Shown here: positions 22,828 through 33,541 of the stretch, piece by piece
How positions within the stretch are numbered: the stretch's first letter is position 1
Layout: every line of letters starts with the position of its first letter
Origin: Phoronis ovalis
Lineage: Eukaryota; Phoronida; Phoronidae
Direction of reading: 5' to 3'
Assembly (NCBI GenBank): GCA_028565635.1
Contig: JAOXYB010045836.1
Coordinates: forward strand, 1-45,454
Length of the DNA stretch: 45,454 nucleotides
Notes under the pieces: model-generated
Seen by the model: only the letters and a program-made list of their open reading frames with translations
Database searches by the model: none
Told to the model about the DNA's origin: nothing
Translations under genes and position numbers: made by a program

Positions 22828-25800
22828 ATGTCTGAGCCACCACTTGTTTCCGCTGATGGCGATACTGAGAATAAAGAAAATCAAAACAACAACGATGAAG
22901 TTAAACCCAAAACTCCAGCAGCATCAAAGCCTCCATCTCGAGCAGGATCTGTCACATCTCAAGTAATGAGTCCCGTCCCATCAGCACAGAATCCTGCTGC
23001 AGATATGAGGAACATGAGGCGGATCATTGCTGAGGATCCAGAGTGGTCATTGGCTACCGTACCATTACTTGTAGAGCTATGCATACAACACACCGTGAAT
23101 AATTTTGGAAGTAAGTGGGAAAATTGTGTTATTTTCTTCATTAGATATTATATACCTTACTGCTTATTCTATATATAACAACTGAGAGATCTGAATAAGA
23201 TGTTGCACATTTTACAGTAAAAAGAAAGAGTTAAAAATAGAGACTATAGCTTTTAATTTTCCAAACTATTGTTCAACATTGATTAATATTTATACTGTTT
23301 CATTTTTTAGATAATTCCAAGATCTTGAATGATCTGCTGTTAAAACACAAAAATATGGTTTTGGAAAAAATATCCACTGCTCTTCCTCTTAAAGTCACTG
23401 CACTTTTGGTCGAAGATGAAGGTTATTGGAAAAGATGTTGCAAAGCACGATGGGAAATCTGCGACATCAGCGCACACAATAACAGTTGGAAACAGATGTT
23501 TTTTGAAAGAAACTTACAGTATATTGTTGAACATTTTGTTCCTGAGAGCACAGATCCTACCCAACTCAATGAAACCATTCCATTGTCGGCTAACTATATT
23601 AAAAAGTTAGACATCCGTCAATTGTTACCTCCAGTAAAAGAAGCCCCAAAAGGCCTTGACCTTGAAGATGATGACAATGCTAGTGATGCTGGCGATGAGC
23701 CAGAAACTGACCATTTTGATTTTGGTCCCGTTTTGAGCCGACTGCCATTCTTGCAAGAATTTCGAGTTACATTTGGCGTAAAAGACTGTGGTATGAATTT
23801 TGAGTGGAATTTATTTCAATTCACAGCAAGAGACTGTTTACTTCTCTCAAAATGTATTGCTGCATGTAAAACGTTAAAAGTTTTCTGCTTGCATAGAAGT
23901 AAAGTGGATGATGACAAAGTTCGAGTGTTGATTAGTCATATTTTAGATCATCCTGGTCTTATGGAATTAGACTTGTCACACAACCTAATTGGTGATCGAG
24001 GAGCAAGAGCGGTCGGTAAATTTTTAAATAATCACAGCCAGCTAGTGAAGATGAACATATGTGATAACCAGATTAGAGCACCAGGTGCCCAGGCCATTGC
24101 TCATGCCCTCACAAAAAACACCACATTAGAAACTCTTAATATGCGTCTAAACAGATTGGGTGATGAGGGGGGGCAAGCTGTATGTCGAGCTCTGTTGAAG
24201 AACAACACACTGAAACATGTCAATCTTGGTAGTAATGACATGACAGAGCCAACAGCAGCCATCTTGTCCCAGGTTGTGGTTCAAAATAGTGTGTTGAAGT
24301 CACTAGATCTTTCATGCAACAGACTTGGGCCGGTAAGTGAACAATTAATTTCCCTGTTTGACAGAAAAAATTAGTTGAAGATACTGTTACTTGAAAAAAT
24401 TTATTTGGAATCTAATATTGCTGCAGTGTTGTAATAAAAAGGGTAAATTTAAATTATGCTTCCAAAAATTGATGGTCTAGTTAATTACTGATTTCCTTGT
24501 ATGGACAAAGTAAAATTAAATCCAGTAAATTATTATAAATGTAAAAATTTTAAATCTTTTTTAACTCTACACCTATTTAAAAAACGTTAATCTATCTTCT
24601 GGTTGCTGTGAAATGTCTGATGTTTCTGAATTCTAATTGTCCATAAGATGGCGCCACTTATCTTCAATAAGAAACTGTAAATCAGCCAATTCTCTTTTAA
24701 TAGCCATGTCACGTTTTCAATTCCCACCGGGGTGAAATAATATAATCAGATTATGTTCTTATTTTCTGTTGTAATGAGATATTTATATTGTTATTAGAAA
24801 ATATTCTATCAAAACAAATCATCCAAAAATGACAAGAGAATTATATTCTCATTTGCAACAATATTTTCATTTGTGTATAATAACTCAAGTATGAAACAAA
24901 TTAACAGCAGTAATCAACAAAAATAAATTATCTGTCAGTCTGATAACAAGAAAAATATATATGAACTACTTTTTAAATCCAGTTGAAAGCCCACCATCTA
25001 AGACATGGGAATTATCTTAACAGGAAATTCGTTGTAAATCACAGTTTAAAAAAGCATTTATTATCTGTACACAATTTATTACCCACATTAAATGGATAAA
25101 ATTATTTTTTATGCCAAAAAAAAGTTCGTATGTCAAATTCCCATCTAATGTATAATCTGTGTAATTATATATAATTGAAACTTTTCAATAATTGTAATAC
25201 ATATTTACTAACCTGCCAATAAACTGATATTTTTGTTAAGTGCTAAATTTCCAGTTACATGACAATGCAACGCAAAATTTACTTTTGATAATGGATCCAT
25301 TGAAAAAGCATTTTCTAATAAATGTAATCAACCAGAAAATTGTCTGGCAGCTAAACTAGCTTAAGATTGATTTTTGTCTTTGAAAATGTTTGATATTAAT
25401 TTGTTAAGAAATATTTCTTTCCTTACTGATGCAGTTCTAAATTATGAAATTTAGAGTAAAATGAGAATAAAGTTAGCTTATGAAACATTAAAATGTTATT
25501 GAGAATAAATATGGACCTGTATACAATAAATATTTCAGTATTTATGACATCAACTGGTATTATTCCCTATAAACAGAAATGTTCATACTTTGCTAACATA
25601 TTTGTCTTTCACCATGCCAATTACAGAGATATATATATAGATGATCTACTTTTAGTGAGTATTTTTAGTTGCATACATTAGCTAGCATCATATATAATAA
25701 AAAATAATTACATACTATATAAAAAAATTAACCGATAAAGAAACACAGTTTAATTAAAATACATAAAACAACCACTTGTAAAATATAGCAAGGAAATATC

Positions 25801-26249
25801 TTGTCACAAATAAAAAATATTGTTCCTTATAAATGTTTTAATGCAAAATATGTTTTTTGTTATTTCTAAGATGATAAGGGTAAAATAACTCTATAGATGA
25901 ATGTGCACGTTTTTCCTGCATGACCATTGTTCATATTACAAGCCCTGGAGATGTCGGCATATTTTCAGTAGGTAAGCCAGTGCATAAGAATTTTCCTGTT
26001 AACTTGTACCATAGCCATACAAGTGCTAGAAGTACTTGCTGATGAGTTTTCATCATTATGATATTTTATTTTCAGGATGGTGGGAAGCAACTCCAGGAAG
26101 GCATGGAAGAAAACTTCACACTAACAACGATGGATCTACGTCTGACAGAATGTGGACAGGAATCAGAATATTGTATTAATCAAAAACTTGATAAGAACCG
26201 TGAGACAGAACGTGAAGAACAGTTGAATTCACGGAATGTTAGTCGTTAA
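22828..26249 (+). CDS. TCTE1: Dynein regulatory complex subunit 5 (T-complex-associated testis-expressed protein 1)
   Basis: This is a subunit of the nexin-dynein regulatory complex, which links outer doublets in motile cilia and flagella. There are three coding exons: 22828-23110, 23311-24332 and 26076-26249 (492 residues; human is about 500). Both junctions are GT-AG and phase-consistent (GGA A|GTAAGT to TTTTTTAG|AT; CCG|GTAAGT to TTTTCAG|GAT). After a low-complexity P/S/N-rich start (1-60) comes MRRIIAEDPEWSLATVPLL, nearly identical to vertebrate TCTE1. Next come YWKRCCKARW, SWKQMFFERNL, DCGMNFEWNLFQFT and RSKVDDDK, all family hallmarks. Leucine-rich repeats follow (about 300-450: LMELDLSHNLIGDRGARAVG, ICDNQIRAPGAQAIAHAL, MRLNRLGDEGGQAV). 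The last exon has DLRLTECGQESEYCINQ, as in the human C-terminus. Reading through the second donor would end at a stop at 24374, so a truncated product from a retained intron is possible but not indicated. Confidence 0.95.
24333..26075 (+). other. TCTE1: Last TCTE1 intron, no gene seen
   Basis: This is 1.7 kb of AT-rich sequence between the LRR exon and the final exon. Short chance reading frames (for example 25493-25681) have no recognisable content. Confidence 0.7.
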
Positions 26250-26659
26250 ATGAACTGATATGTATCGATGTTAGCGTTATGTTGGTGAACTGATATCTTA
26301 AAGAGAGATGATTAATTGTTCCCCAAAATGCACTGAACACAATCAGAGCCACATCATTACACTGCTTCACAAAGCATTCTTACTACATAGTAATATATAT
26401 CATTATTAGGGATATTCCGATGTTCAGGCTGAAGTTGTACTACTGACCATGTATAAAGAGATGTAAGCAAAAAGTATTGAATGCAACCTTGTACTGTTTG
26501 TTATCATTGGATTGTAACCAAACAATGAACATGGATGGAAGCTGAACCTTGCTTAGAGAAACACATGAAGATATTTAATTATGCTGAGAAAAAATGTTAA
26601 AATATTTTGCTTTTAAATAGTCTGATAGATTTGTATAATGTTTTTAATGTTTGTTTATA

Positions 26660-26665
26660 ATTAAA
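26660..26665 (+). terminator. TCTE1: Possible TCTE1 polyadenylation signal ATTAAA
   Basis: This is the common variant hexamer, about 410 nt after the stop. Other A/T hexamers occur nearby, so the assignment is tentative. Confidence 0.35.
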
Positions 26666-27186
26666 TGTTATAATTTAATGTGTTATTTGACATACCTGTA
26701 GAAACATATTATAAACTTTGTCCTCAGAAAATTAATTATTTAATGAAATTACTATGCCATGTTTTTTTAATTCCTTTGAGATAAGACTTTTACTTCTGCT
26801 TTATTACAATTAAGGGAAAACTATTTATTTTCAGCGTCAAATTCTGTTAGGATATGTCAATATTAAAACATTTAACAATCAACATGAATTATGATTCCTT
26901 GAAAGTAGATCCAGGTACATAACAGTAAAATTATTTTTTTCTTAAGAATCTTGAGTAACGTTACATTTCAGAAATATTTCTAGAGCTTAGATTTTTACCT
27001 CATTATATCTCAGTACTGCATTTTCATTTCAAAACATTTGTGTCTTAGTGATTTGATTTTCCACGCAATCTAATATTTCAATAAAATAATAATAAAGCGT
27101 GCTTCTAAAAAGAAATACTGAAAATAATGAAACATTAATGAGAAGTACGTGAGCAATGAAATTTATATAGGGATCGTATATAACGC
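26666..27186. other. Intergenic sequence, nothing recognised
   Basis: AT-rich sequence between the TCTE1 3' UTR and the inverted-repeat element. I see no coding or structured feature. Confidence 0.6.
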
Positions 27187-27880
27187 ATACCGTATTTTCC
27201 CAAATAATCACGTGTGCGATTACTTAAAAAAAAAATTAAAAAGGGAACGATTATTAACTTCTTTGTACTGCTGGCTTGTATATTTAATAATTTTAAATCA
27301 GTTGTTTACGACATATAAGTCAAATTTTTAATAAACAAACAAATCGGCTTATTTAAGTAAAATTCCGTGTGTAATACAAATTTGTTTCAAAAGAAAAAAC
27401 TTACAAATTTAAACAAACAGTAAGTTTATTTTGTTGGTCACGTGGTATACCATTTTTGCTCAAAGTGGAAACAACTATTATGAACGTCATCGGTAAGGAT
27501 CGAGCGTAAATCATCTAAATCACTTGGAAATTCTATTGCAAATATTATTGTAGGTGACCCGAAGCTTGTTTTGCGAGCCAAAACACATATTAAAGACAAT
27601 GTGGGATAATATTACTAATAAATAGCATTATATTTCCTTAAAATCATAAACCCTGTTAAGGGCCAACACGTCATCTAAAATGAGCTAGTTAATTACATAT
27701 ACTATTGAAATAAAACGTAAATATATCGTATTAATTCAAATGGGATTTCAACTTAAATTGTCGCCCCGGGGCGATTACTAGAGAGGGGGCGATTATTGAT
27801 TTATTTTAGTCACCAGAGGGGACGATTACTAGAGGGGGCGATTATTAAAACGGGGGCGATTATTAGAGGGAAAACGGTAT
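27187..27880. mobile_element. 694-bp element with ATACCGT inverted ends and a GGGGGCGATTATTAGAG array
   Basis: The left end ATACCGTATTTTCCC, then AAATAATC, is matched by the reverse complement of the right end (ATACCGTTTTCCCTCTAATAATC). The right 120 bp contain five degenerate copies of a roughly 20-bp G-rich unit (GGGGGCGATTATTAGAG), starting about 27760. On the minus strand at about 27585-27440 an open stretch of about 46 codons reads FGSPTIIFAIEFPSDLDDL; I do not recognise it. The element looks like a non-autonomous DNA transposon. No unambiguous target-site duplication was found. Confidence 0.65.
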
Positions 27881-27895
27881 ATTCAGTAATATGGC

Positions 27896-28276
27896 CTCCC
27901 GGGTATAAACTTTATGCAACTCAGATATAAAGTAAGTATGCACGCTCGTGACTAAATCGCGTGAAAAGTATACTTTTTGAAGACTAAGGCTTGTTACACA
28001 GTAAGAGTATGAAAATCGTTAGTTTATAGCCATAAAAGGTTAGTTTTTGGCCTTAGTATTGATCAGGGTCTATTTTTTATGAATCTTGTTTAGAGGGTAG
28101 GCCTATAGTATTTACGTAGCCGATGGGGATGTCCGGTGGAGGTTTTAGGATACTACTTTCGAGGGTGGTCTTGTTTAGATGGGCTTTTTCGTACTCCTGG
28201 GCGAATTGTTTAGTCTTTTTTCAGATCATTCACAAGCACTTTATATACCTTAGTAAGTGGACTCCCAGGGGTAGTA
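27896..28276. mobile_element. Old DNA-transposon remnant, relative of the copy at 37172
   Basis: It begins CTCCCGGGTATAAAC and ends CTCCCAGGGGTA, an imperfect inverted repeat. It shares an ordered set of phrases with 37172..37594: AAATCGCG, CTTGTTTAGAGG, GGGTGGTCTTGTTTA, and TTTTTTCAGATCATTCACAAGCAC near the end. It is heavily diverged and without coding capacity. Confidence 0.5.
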
Positions 28277-29471
28277 TGCTAGTGCAAATGTAAGATTACT
28301 CATGTCTTCAAACAGCAGTAAGTGTACTGTTCATGTTGCCGTTTCAAGATTTTTTGAAAGCGTATAATATGAATAGTGCATGATCTTGGTTTCGAAGAAG
28401 GGGTCAAATGGTTTCGCAGTTTCCTTATAGATTCTTACTTGTACTTCTATCGATAGAAAATGAAAAACACAAAAATTTAAGATTTACTTAAACAATTTAA
28501 AATAAATTAAAATATCCCTTAATTATTAAATCGTTTTAGTTTATATTATTAAATCTTTTTACAGGAGTTTTCCGAAAACAAATCCTGGGCGACCTTTCGG
28601 AAAAATAACCTTTTGGATCAATGCTTCTTGGCACCGAAAATAATATCACTTCTGGCCAAACTTTTGGAAGAGGTGATCTTTGGAAAAGTGACTGTAGCCA
28701 AGAAAGGAAGAATATAAAAAGTATTTATTTTAGAATAAAATGTAAAACCGAGTAATATAAACGCATTGTAGTGACTATTACAGTAATGTTTTGATTGATG
28801 GCAATCTCATTCTACAGGTTGTTGATCTCGCGATCATGTACAGAAACGAGTACATGTTTTCATTTAAAAATAAAAGCAAGCTGGAGGAAGTAATGATGTG
28901 ATTACTGGCAAAGAGAAAGTATCGTTTAATAGGCTCGGAGGTATCATGCCAACTGAAACTTGAGGTAGAAACAAATACATTACAAAGCTGAAGATGTACT
29001 AAGAATATTAGTCTAAACTTTTTTAAAAACAATCCTTTTCAGAAACGATCACATTTTCCAGAAGGACTAATTAACTTTCAACGAGCGCAATCAATAATAA
29101 TTGACAAAGTAATGCCAAAATATAAGTATTTCCAAAAATACACTCAATATATAATATTATAAACGCATAAATAGCATCGACATTTCGCCCATGCACATTT
29201 GTTTTTTCGGAACGATTTCGATCCTAAAATTTGCCCAGAGGCGTTTTTTCGGGGAGTGCTTGTTACATGGTAAATTTGTAGTCTGATTGGCAGTTAAGAT
29301 GCTCTATATCAATATTACTCTTTGTTAATTGCCATGGGGTACAGAAGTCGGATAGATTCTCTGACTTTCTGGGTTATGTTACCGTCGACATAAAGGGATA
29401 TTTAGAGAGATCCGACTAGTCACTCTCTGGCAACCACCAATTTAGTAGAGAAGACGATTTTGAAATTGTCA
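28277..29471. other. Intergenic sequence, no gene seen
   Basis: AT-rich sequence with scattered TTTTCGGAA-type phrases (28570-28690 and 29200-29260) that may be repeat debris. No coding signal in any frame. Confidence 0.6.
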
Positions 29472-29587
29472 CCGAATTGATGTCACGTTAGATCCTTTAC
29501 CTCAATTGACCTCACATTAGATCCTTTACCTTAATTGACCTCACATTAGATCCTTTACCTTAATTGACCTCACATTAGATCCTTCAC
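29472..29587. repeat. 29-bp minisatellite, four copies
   Basis: The unit TTGACCTCACATTAGATCC + TTTACCTTAA repeats with an exact 29-bp period (GATCC at 29491, 29520, 29549 and 29578; the first and last copies are diverged). Each unit contains TGACCT, the nuclear-receptor half-site sequence. It ends next to the TMEM151 polyadenylation signal. Confidence 0.9.
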
Positions 29588-29593
29588 TTTATT
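29588..29593 (-). terminator. Polyadenylation signal AATAAA of TMEM151
   Basis: The minus-strand AATAAA lies 63 nt after the stop codon (29656), giving a short 3' UTR that would end inside or beside the 29-bp minisatellite. Confidence 0.55.
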
Positions 29594-29655
29594 TTTCATA
29601 ATATTTTTCATATTTTTGTTACATACATATATATATGTAGCTGATAATATCGAAA

Positions 29656-32600
29656 CTACTCTAATCCGTCTTTCGTTATTCTGATTAGTTCGTCCTGCTG
29701 ATAAACCTTATGCTGACTACCGTAGTTAAGAACAATGCTACTATCAGGAGTCTGTCTTGTTCGACTTGGAAGAACAGATGATGATAACCTTGGCAGCCTT
29801 CCATCAGAATTGCTAAAAGAATTGCTAGACGAAGAGGGCTCTGCTATATGACTGGATGGACTTTCCTGAAAGCCGTCATCAATAAATGAATCGTTAGTAT
29901 GACTGTGAGAGAGTTTATCTGTGTGGCTACGCGAGGAAGACAGTGATTGTTGATCACGGTGAACTTTCGGCAATCTTCCAGATGCGACACATTTTGTTTC
30001 TGAATCAATTGCTGTTTCATAAGATGGCGGTTCAGGAGTCATCCCTCCTGATGATAAGCAACTGTCATAGTTCTCCGGGGACGTGGCCATAACACCAAAC
30101 GTTGTCATTGCACTCTGTGATCTGGGAACAAGTTTTCCGTGTACAAATCTCCGTCCCTTTATTCTTTTGTTTTTCCTTTGATCGTGAGTAGCACATCGGA
30201 TGTTACTTCCTAACACATCGTCTGCCTTTTTTGTTAAATCCGAATCTGATCGTGTTGTGACGTAATGTATATTTACATGACGGGGAACAATTTTACTGGC
30301 TGCAGTATTTTTGTTGCAAGCACAGTTTTGATTTGCAAAAGTTCCGTATGGATAAAATCCAATTCTTGCAGGATTAGTTGGTGACATCAGTGGCGTAAAA
30401 TTTCCATTTATGTCAATAGTTGACCAACGTGGACGGTGAGATGCACATTCCATTAAGATGGCTTCCGAGTAGCTAGGAACTAAAGTAATGTTGCTTTTAA
30501 TATTGAACTCAAGCTCAGCGCTATCCATGGTGTTGACACGTGGTATGTAATCACTAATATAATTTAATCCAAACACTTTGTGTACAATGTAATGCACTTC
30601 AGCAGTCTTGTACTCGACGAATAATCTAAGCGGCCAAGACATAAGCATCAAAGATGCCAGCCAGAACGCCCATCTTTTAGCATACCAAGGTATGCGATCA
30701 AAATCAGTAAATGCGATGAGAAAGTTTTTAAAATCACAATTTCTCAATTCTAATCCTTCTTGTGTTTCCATAAAATCGTCTGCCCCCTCGTTGTCAGAGA
30801 AAAAAGTACATCTTTGCTCCTCAAACTCCCTCTCTGCATCAACACATGCAAACGAAAACCCTTTGGTAAATTTAATTTTTACGATTGGATAATCTTCGAG
30901 ACCTTTTAGTGACTTTGAAATATCCTTAACACCTGCCAGAGAGTAGTCAAAAGCTGAAGATTCTGTATGCGTATTTACACGTTCATAATACACCTGTATT
31001 GACGAAAAAGAGTCACCATTTCGATACCTAGTTACCTGACGGCTCCGTCGGACGTAATGATAACATGCAGCTTTCCACCAAATTAACGGAGTAGCAGCTT
31101 TCATTGTTTGTACACGTTCATAAACAGACGCCGTGTCTGTGCTGTAATCCAATTCTAGGCGCGCATGGCAATGCCAACATTCCACGAGGTAAACCAAATA
31201 TAGCATTATCAAAAAGGCAATGGGTATGTAAACATAGCCATCATCACATGGATTAACATCATGGTAATTATACCAATAGTCTGGTGATAACATACGAGCA
31301 ATGGCAGACATACGACACCATATAATGGCGCTCAAGCAGCCAATGATTAAAACAGTCAATAACAGACTCTTCCAGTGTGGGTTTCTTTTGATGGTTGACC
31401 ATACTGTCTTTTTAACTGGACGTTGCTAAAAATAAAATATATATGTAAAGATGACATGTTGTTCTCATAATATTTGAAACAACTCTATACAACCACATAT
31501 TTTTCCAAAAATTGCGTTTAATTACTAATAACACTTATTCTGCAGAATACGTATCTATGCAAAACCAACGATAAACTATAATTTGCAGGGTGATGTTCGC
31601 GGAATTAGGTATCCAATAAAACGTGTTGCATGCGATTTTAGTAGCTAGTTTCAATTTTATATTGTAGTCTATATCTAGGATCGAGGTGGCGCTGGTATGG
31701 AAAGCAGCTGTGGACCCTCGTAGTTTCTCTAGCAACCTTATTCCTGTAATTTACTAAGTCATAACAGTATGAGATGGCCGCCAAAAGACTGCATTTGCCT
31801 CTGCGTCTAAGCACTGCGCCCATGTCCAATTGTATTGATGTACATTAAGCCTAACACATTACAATACACAAGTTAAAAGAGCTTGTACGATTATACACAA
31901 ACATCCCACACAGAAGGTCCAGAAAGCATGCTTTGCGCTTAACTTACATACAAACTAGCTAGCTCTTATGAATTGTCTGCTTCAGTAATTAGTATGCACT
32001 ACAACAAGTAAAGACATAGGACTTCACATTCGCGTGTATATTGATAGTGATTTCATAAATTACATGTAGATTGCTTGTCTAGTCGTTTACAAATTGAATA
32101 TAGGAAAACAGCAAATAACTAGCCTTTTACAATCCTCTCTTCAAAAGTAATTTAAGGCAGGTTCCACAGTATGTTCTCAAAATAGACAAGCGCATCTAAA
32201 ATAGATTTTTAACTTTGCGCTTGAACTAATAATTAAATAAATAAATAAATAATTTCTTTTGTCTAAGGTAATTTTGCCAATGCAAAAATGTCTAGTAATA
32301 TATATATATATATATATATATAAATCATATGTTAATGCGTGAAAAGCAGTTGGTTTATGTGACTTCAAACAGTTTGTAGGCAGTCGTTCTAGAGTCTAAA
32401 GTAAAGTTTTGTGTTAATTTTGTTCACGCGGATAATGCAGCAAGTTTAATTGCAGCCTAATTTTCATTCTTTGAGACATGTTGTTTTTCAAGGTGCTTCT
32501 ACCAAAAGAATTCGTTTTTTGAAATTACTCTGATAGAATCTTTCTAGGGCATGAACTAATAGATGTTTGAACGAAGGAAACACTCAGTTAGATTCCACTC

Positions 32601-33541
32601 TTAACTATCCAAGTCCATATTACATTTTTTTAACAGCTTACCTGATTGCATATTGCTGTATTACTGGTATATTTTATTAAATCCATAGTGAATTTGTGAA
32701 TTCATAAACAGATATTTGCAAAAAATATTTTATGAAATCCTAGATTAAATCCGTTCATAATTATTCGCGACAATGCACCATCTACCTACATCTTGATCAA
32801 TCATTTGGACTAAAAGAAATTAATTTAACAGCCACTTTTGGTTAAGGAGCCATATTTTCGCGTTGTCAATCGATGCCACAAAAAGACTGGATAGAATACT
32901 ATTTCATCTTTTTTAAAACATTCAAAATAACGTTTCTGTTATTAACTACAAAAGCGTTAATGATGATGTAAAATGTGAACCAACTATAATCCTAACTTCT
33001 CAGCTAAATGTTAATAATATATGATTAAATAAAATTTTATAATCATTTTGGTAAAAACAAAAACGTCAACCCCATAGTGAAAACGAAATAGGTATATAAA
33101 ATATGAATCGTATAATTTAAAATAATCCCAATACCCAATGTCTCCCAATAAGAACATTTAACATTTTGGATTACGTTATTTTCAGTGCGACTTGTTAGAA
33201 GTAACACTGATTTAGCGGTATAAAAAGGGTGAAAAGGTCGGGAATGGTTTGCATTGTGATAACACTGTTATGAACTTTTTCCTAGTTACTTGAAAAACAT
33301 ACGTGTCAAGTGAGTCGTACCTGGTGGCAGTTGTCCTTTCTACTGATACACCACCGGGGATCGTAGTTTCCCGTGGTAAGAGAGATTCACAGTATGTTTC
33401 TGAAAACATATTTGTCTCACCGTAAGATAAATAATAAAAAAATGGTAATACCTCCCATGTTCTTATCTCAACATAAGGTGACGAAGTAGACGATGGTACA
33501 AGGGGAGATAACTGTGACACATTGCTGTCAATCGCCTCCAT
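29656..33541 (-). CDS. TMEM151: TMEM151 family membrane protein
   Basis: Coding exons are 33541-33452 (30 codons) and 31425-29656 (589 codons plus TAG), giving 619 residues. The large exon begins QRPVKKTVW at acceptor TTTTTAG. Choosing the donor GAG|GTATTA at 33452 keeps phase and creates WEQRPVKK, matching the EEQRPI of human TMEM151B. Further family blocks are HWKSLLLTVLIIGCL, CDDGYVYIPIAFLIMLYLVY with LVECWHC, IWWKAACYHYVRRSRQVTRY, VYYERVNTH, FSFACVDAE and PRVNTMDSAELEF with LVPSYSEA. Predicted membrane segments are at about 51-67, 94-111 and 283-300. The C-terminal tail (about 380-619) is serine-rich and probably cytoplasmic; it contains EPPSYETAID, a PPxY-like site that could bind WW-domain proteins. 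Molecular function is not established for the family. Vertebrates have paralogues A and B; I cannot assign this gene to one. Confidence 0.93.
31426..33451 (-). other. TMEM151 intron, including a (TA)12 microsatellite
   Basis: This 2.0-kb intron separates the 90-nt first coding exon from the main exon. It holds a (TA)n tract at 32299-32322 and no other recognisable feature. Confidence 0.7.
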
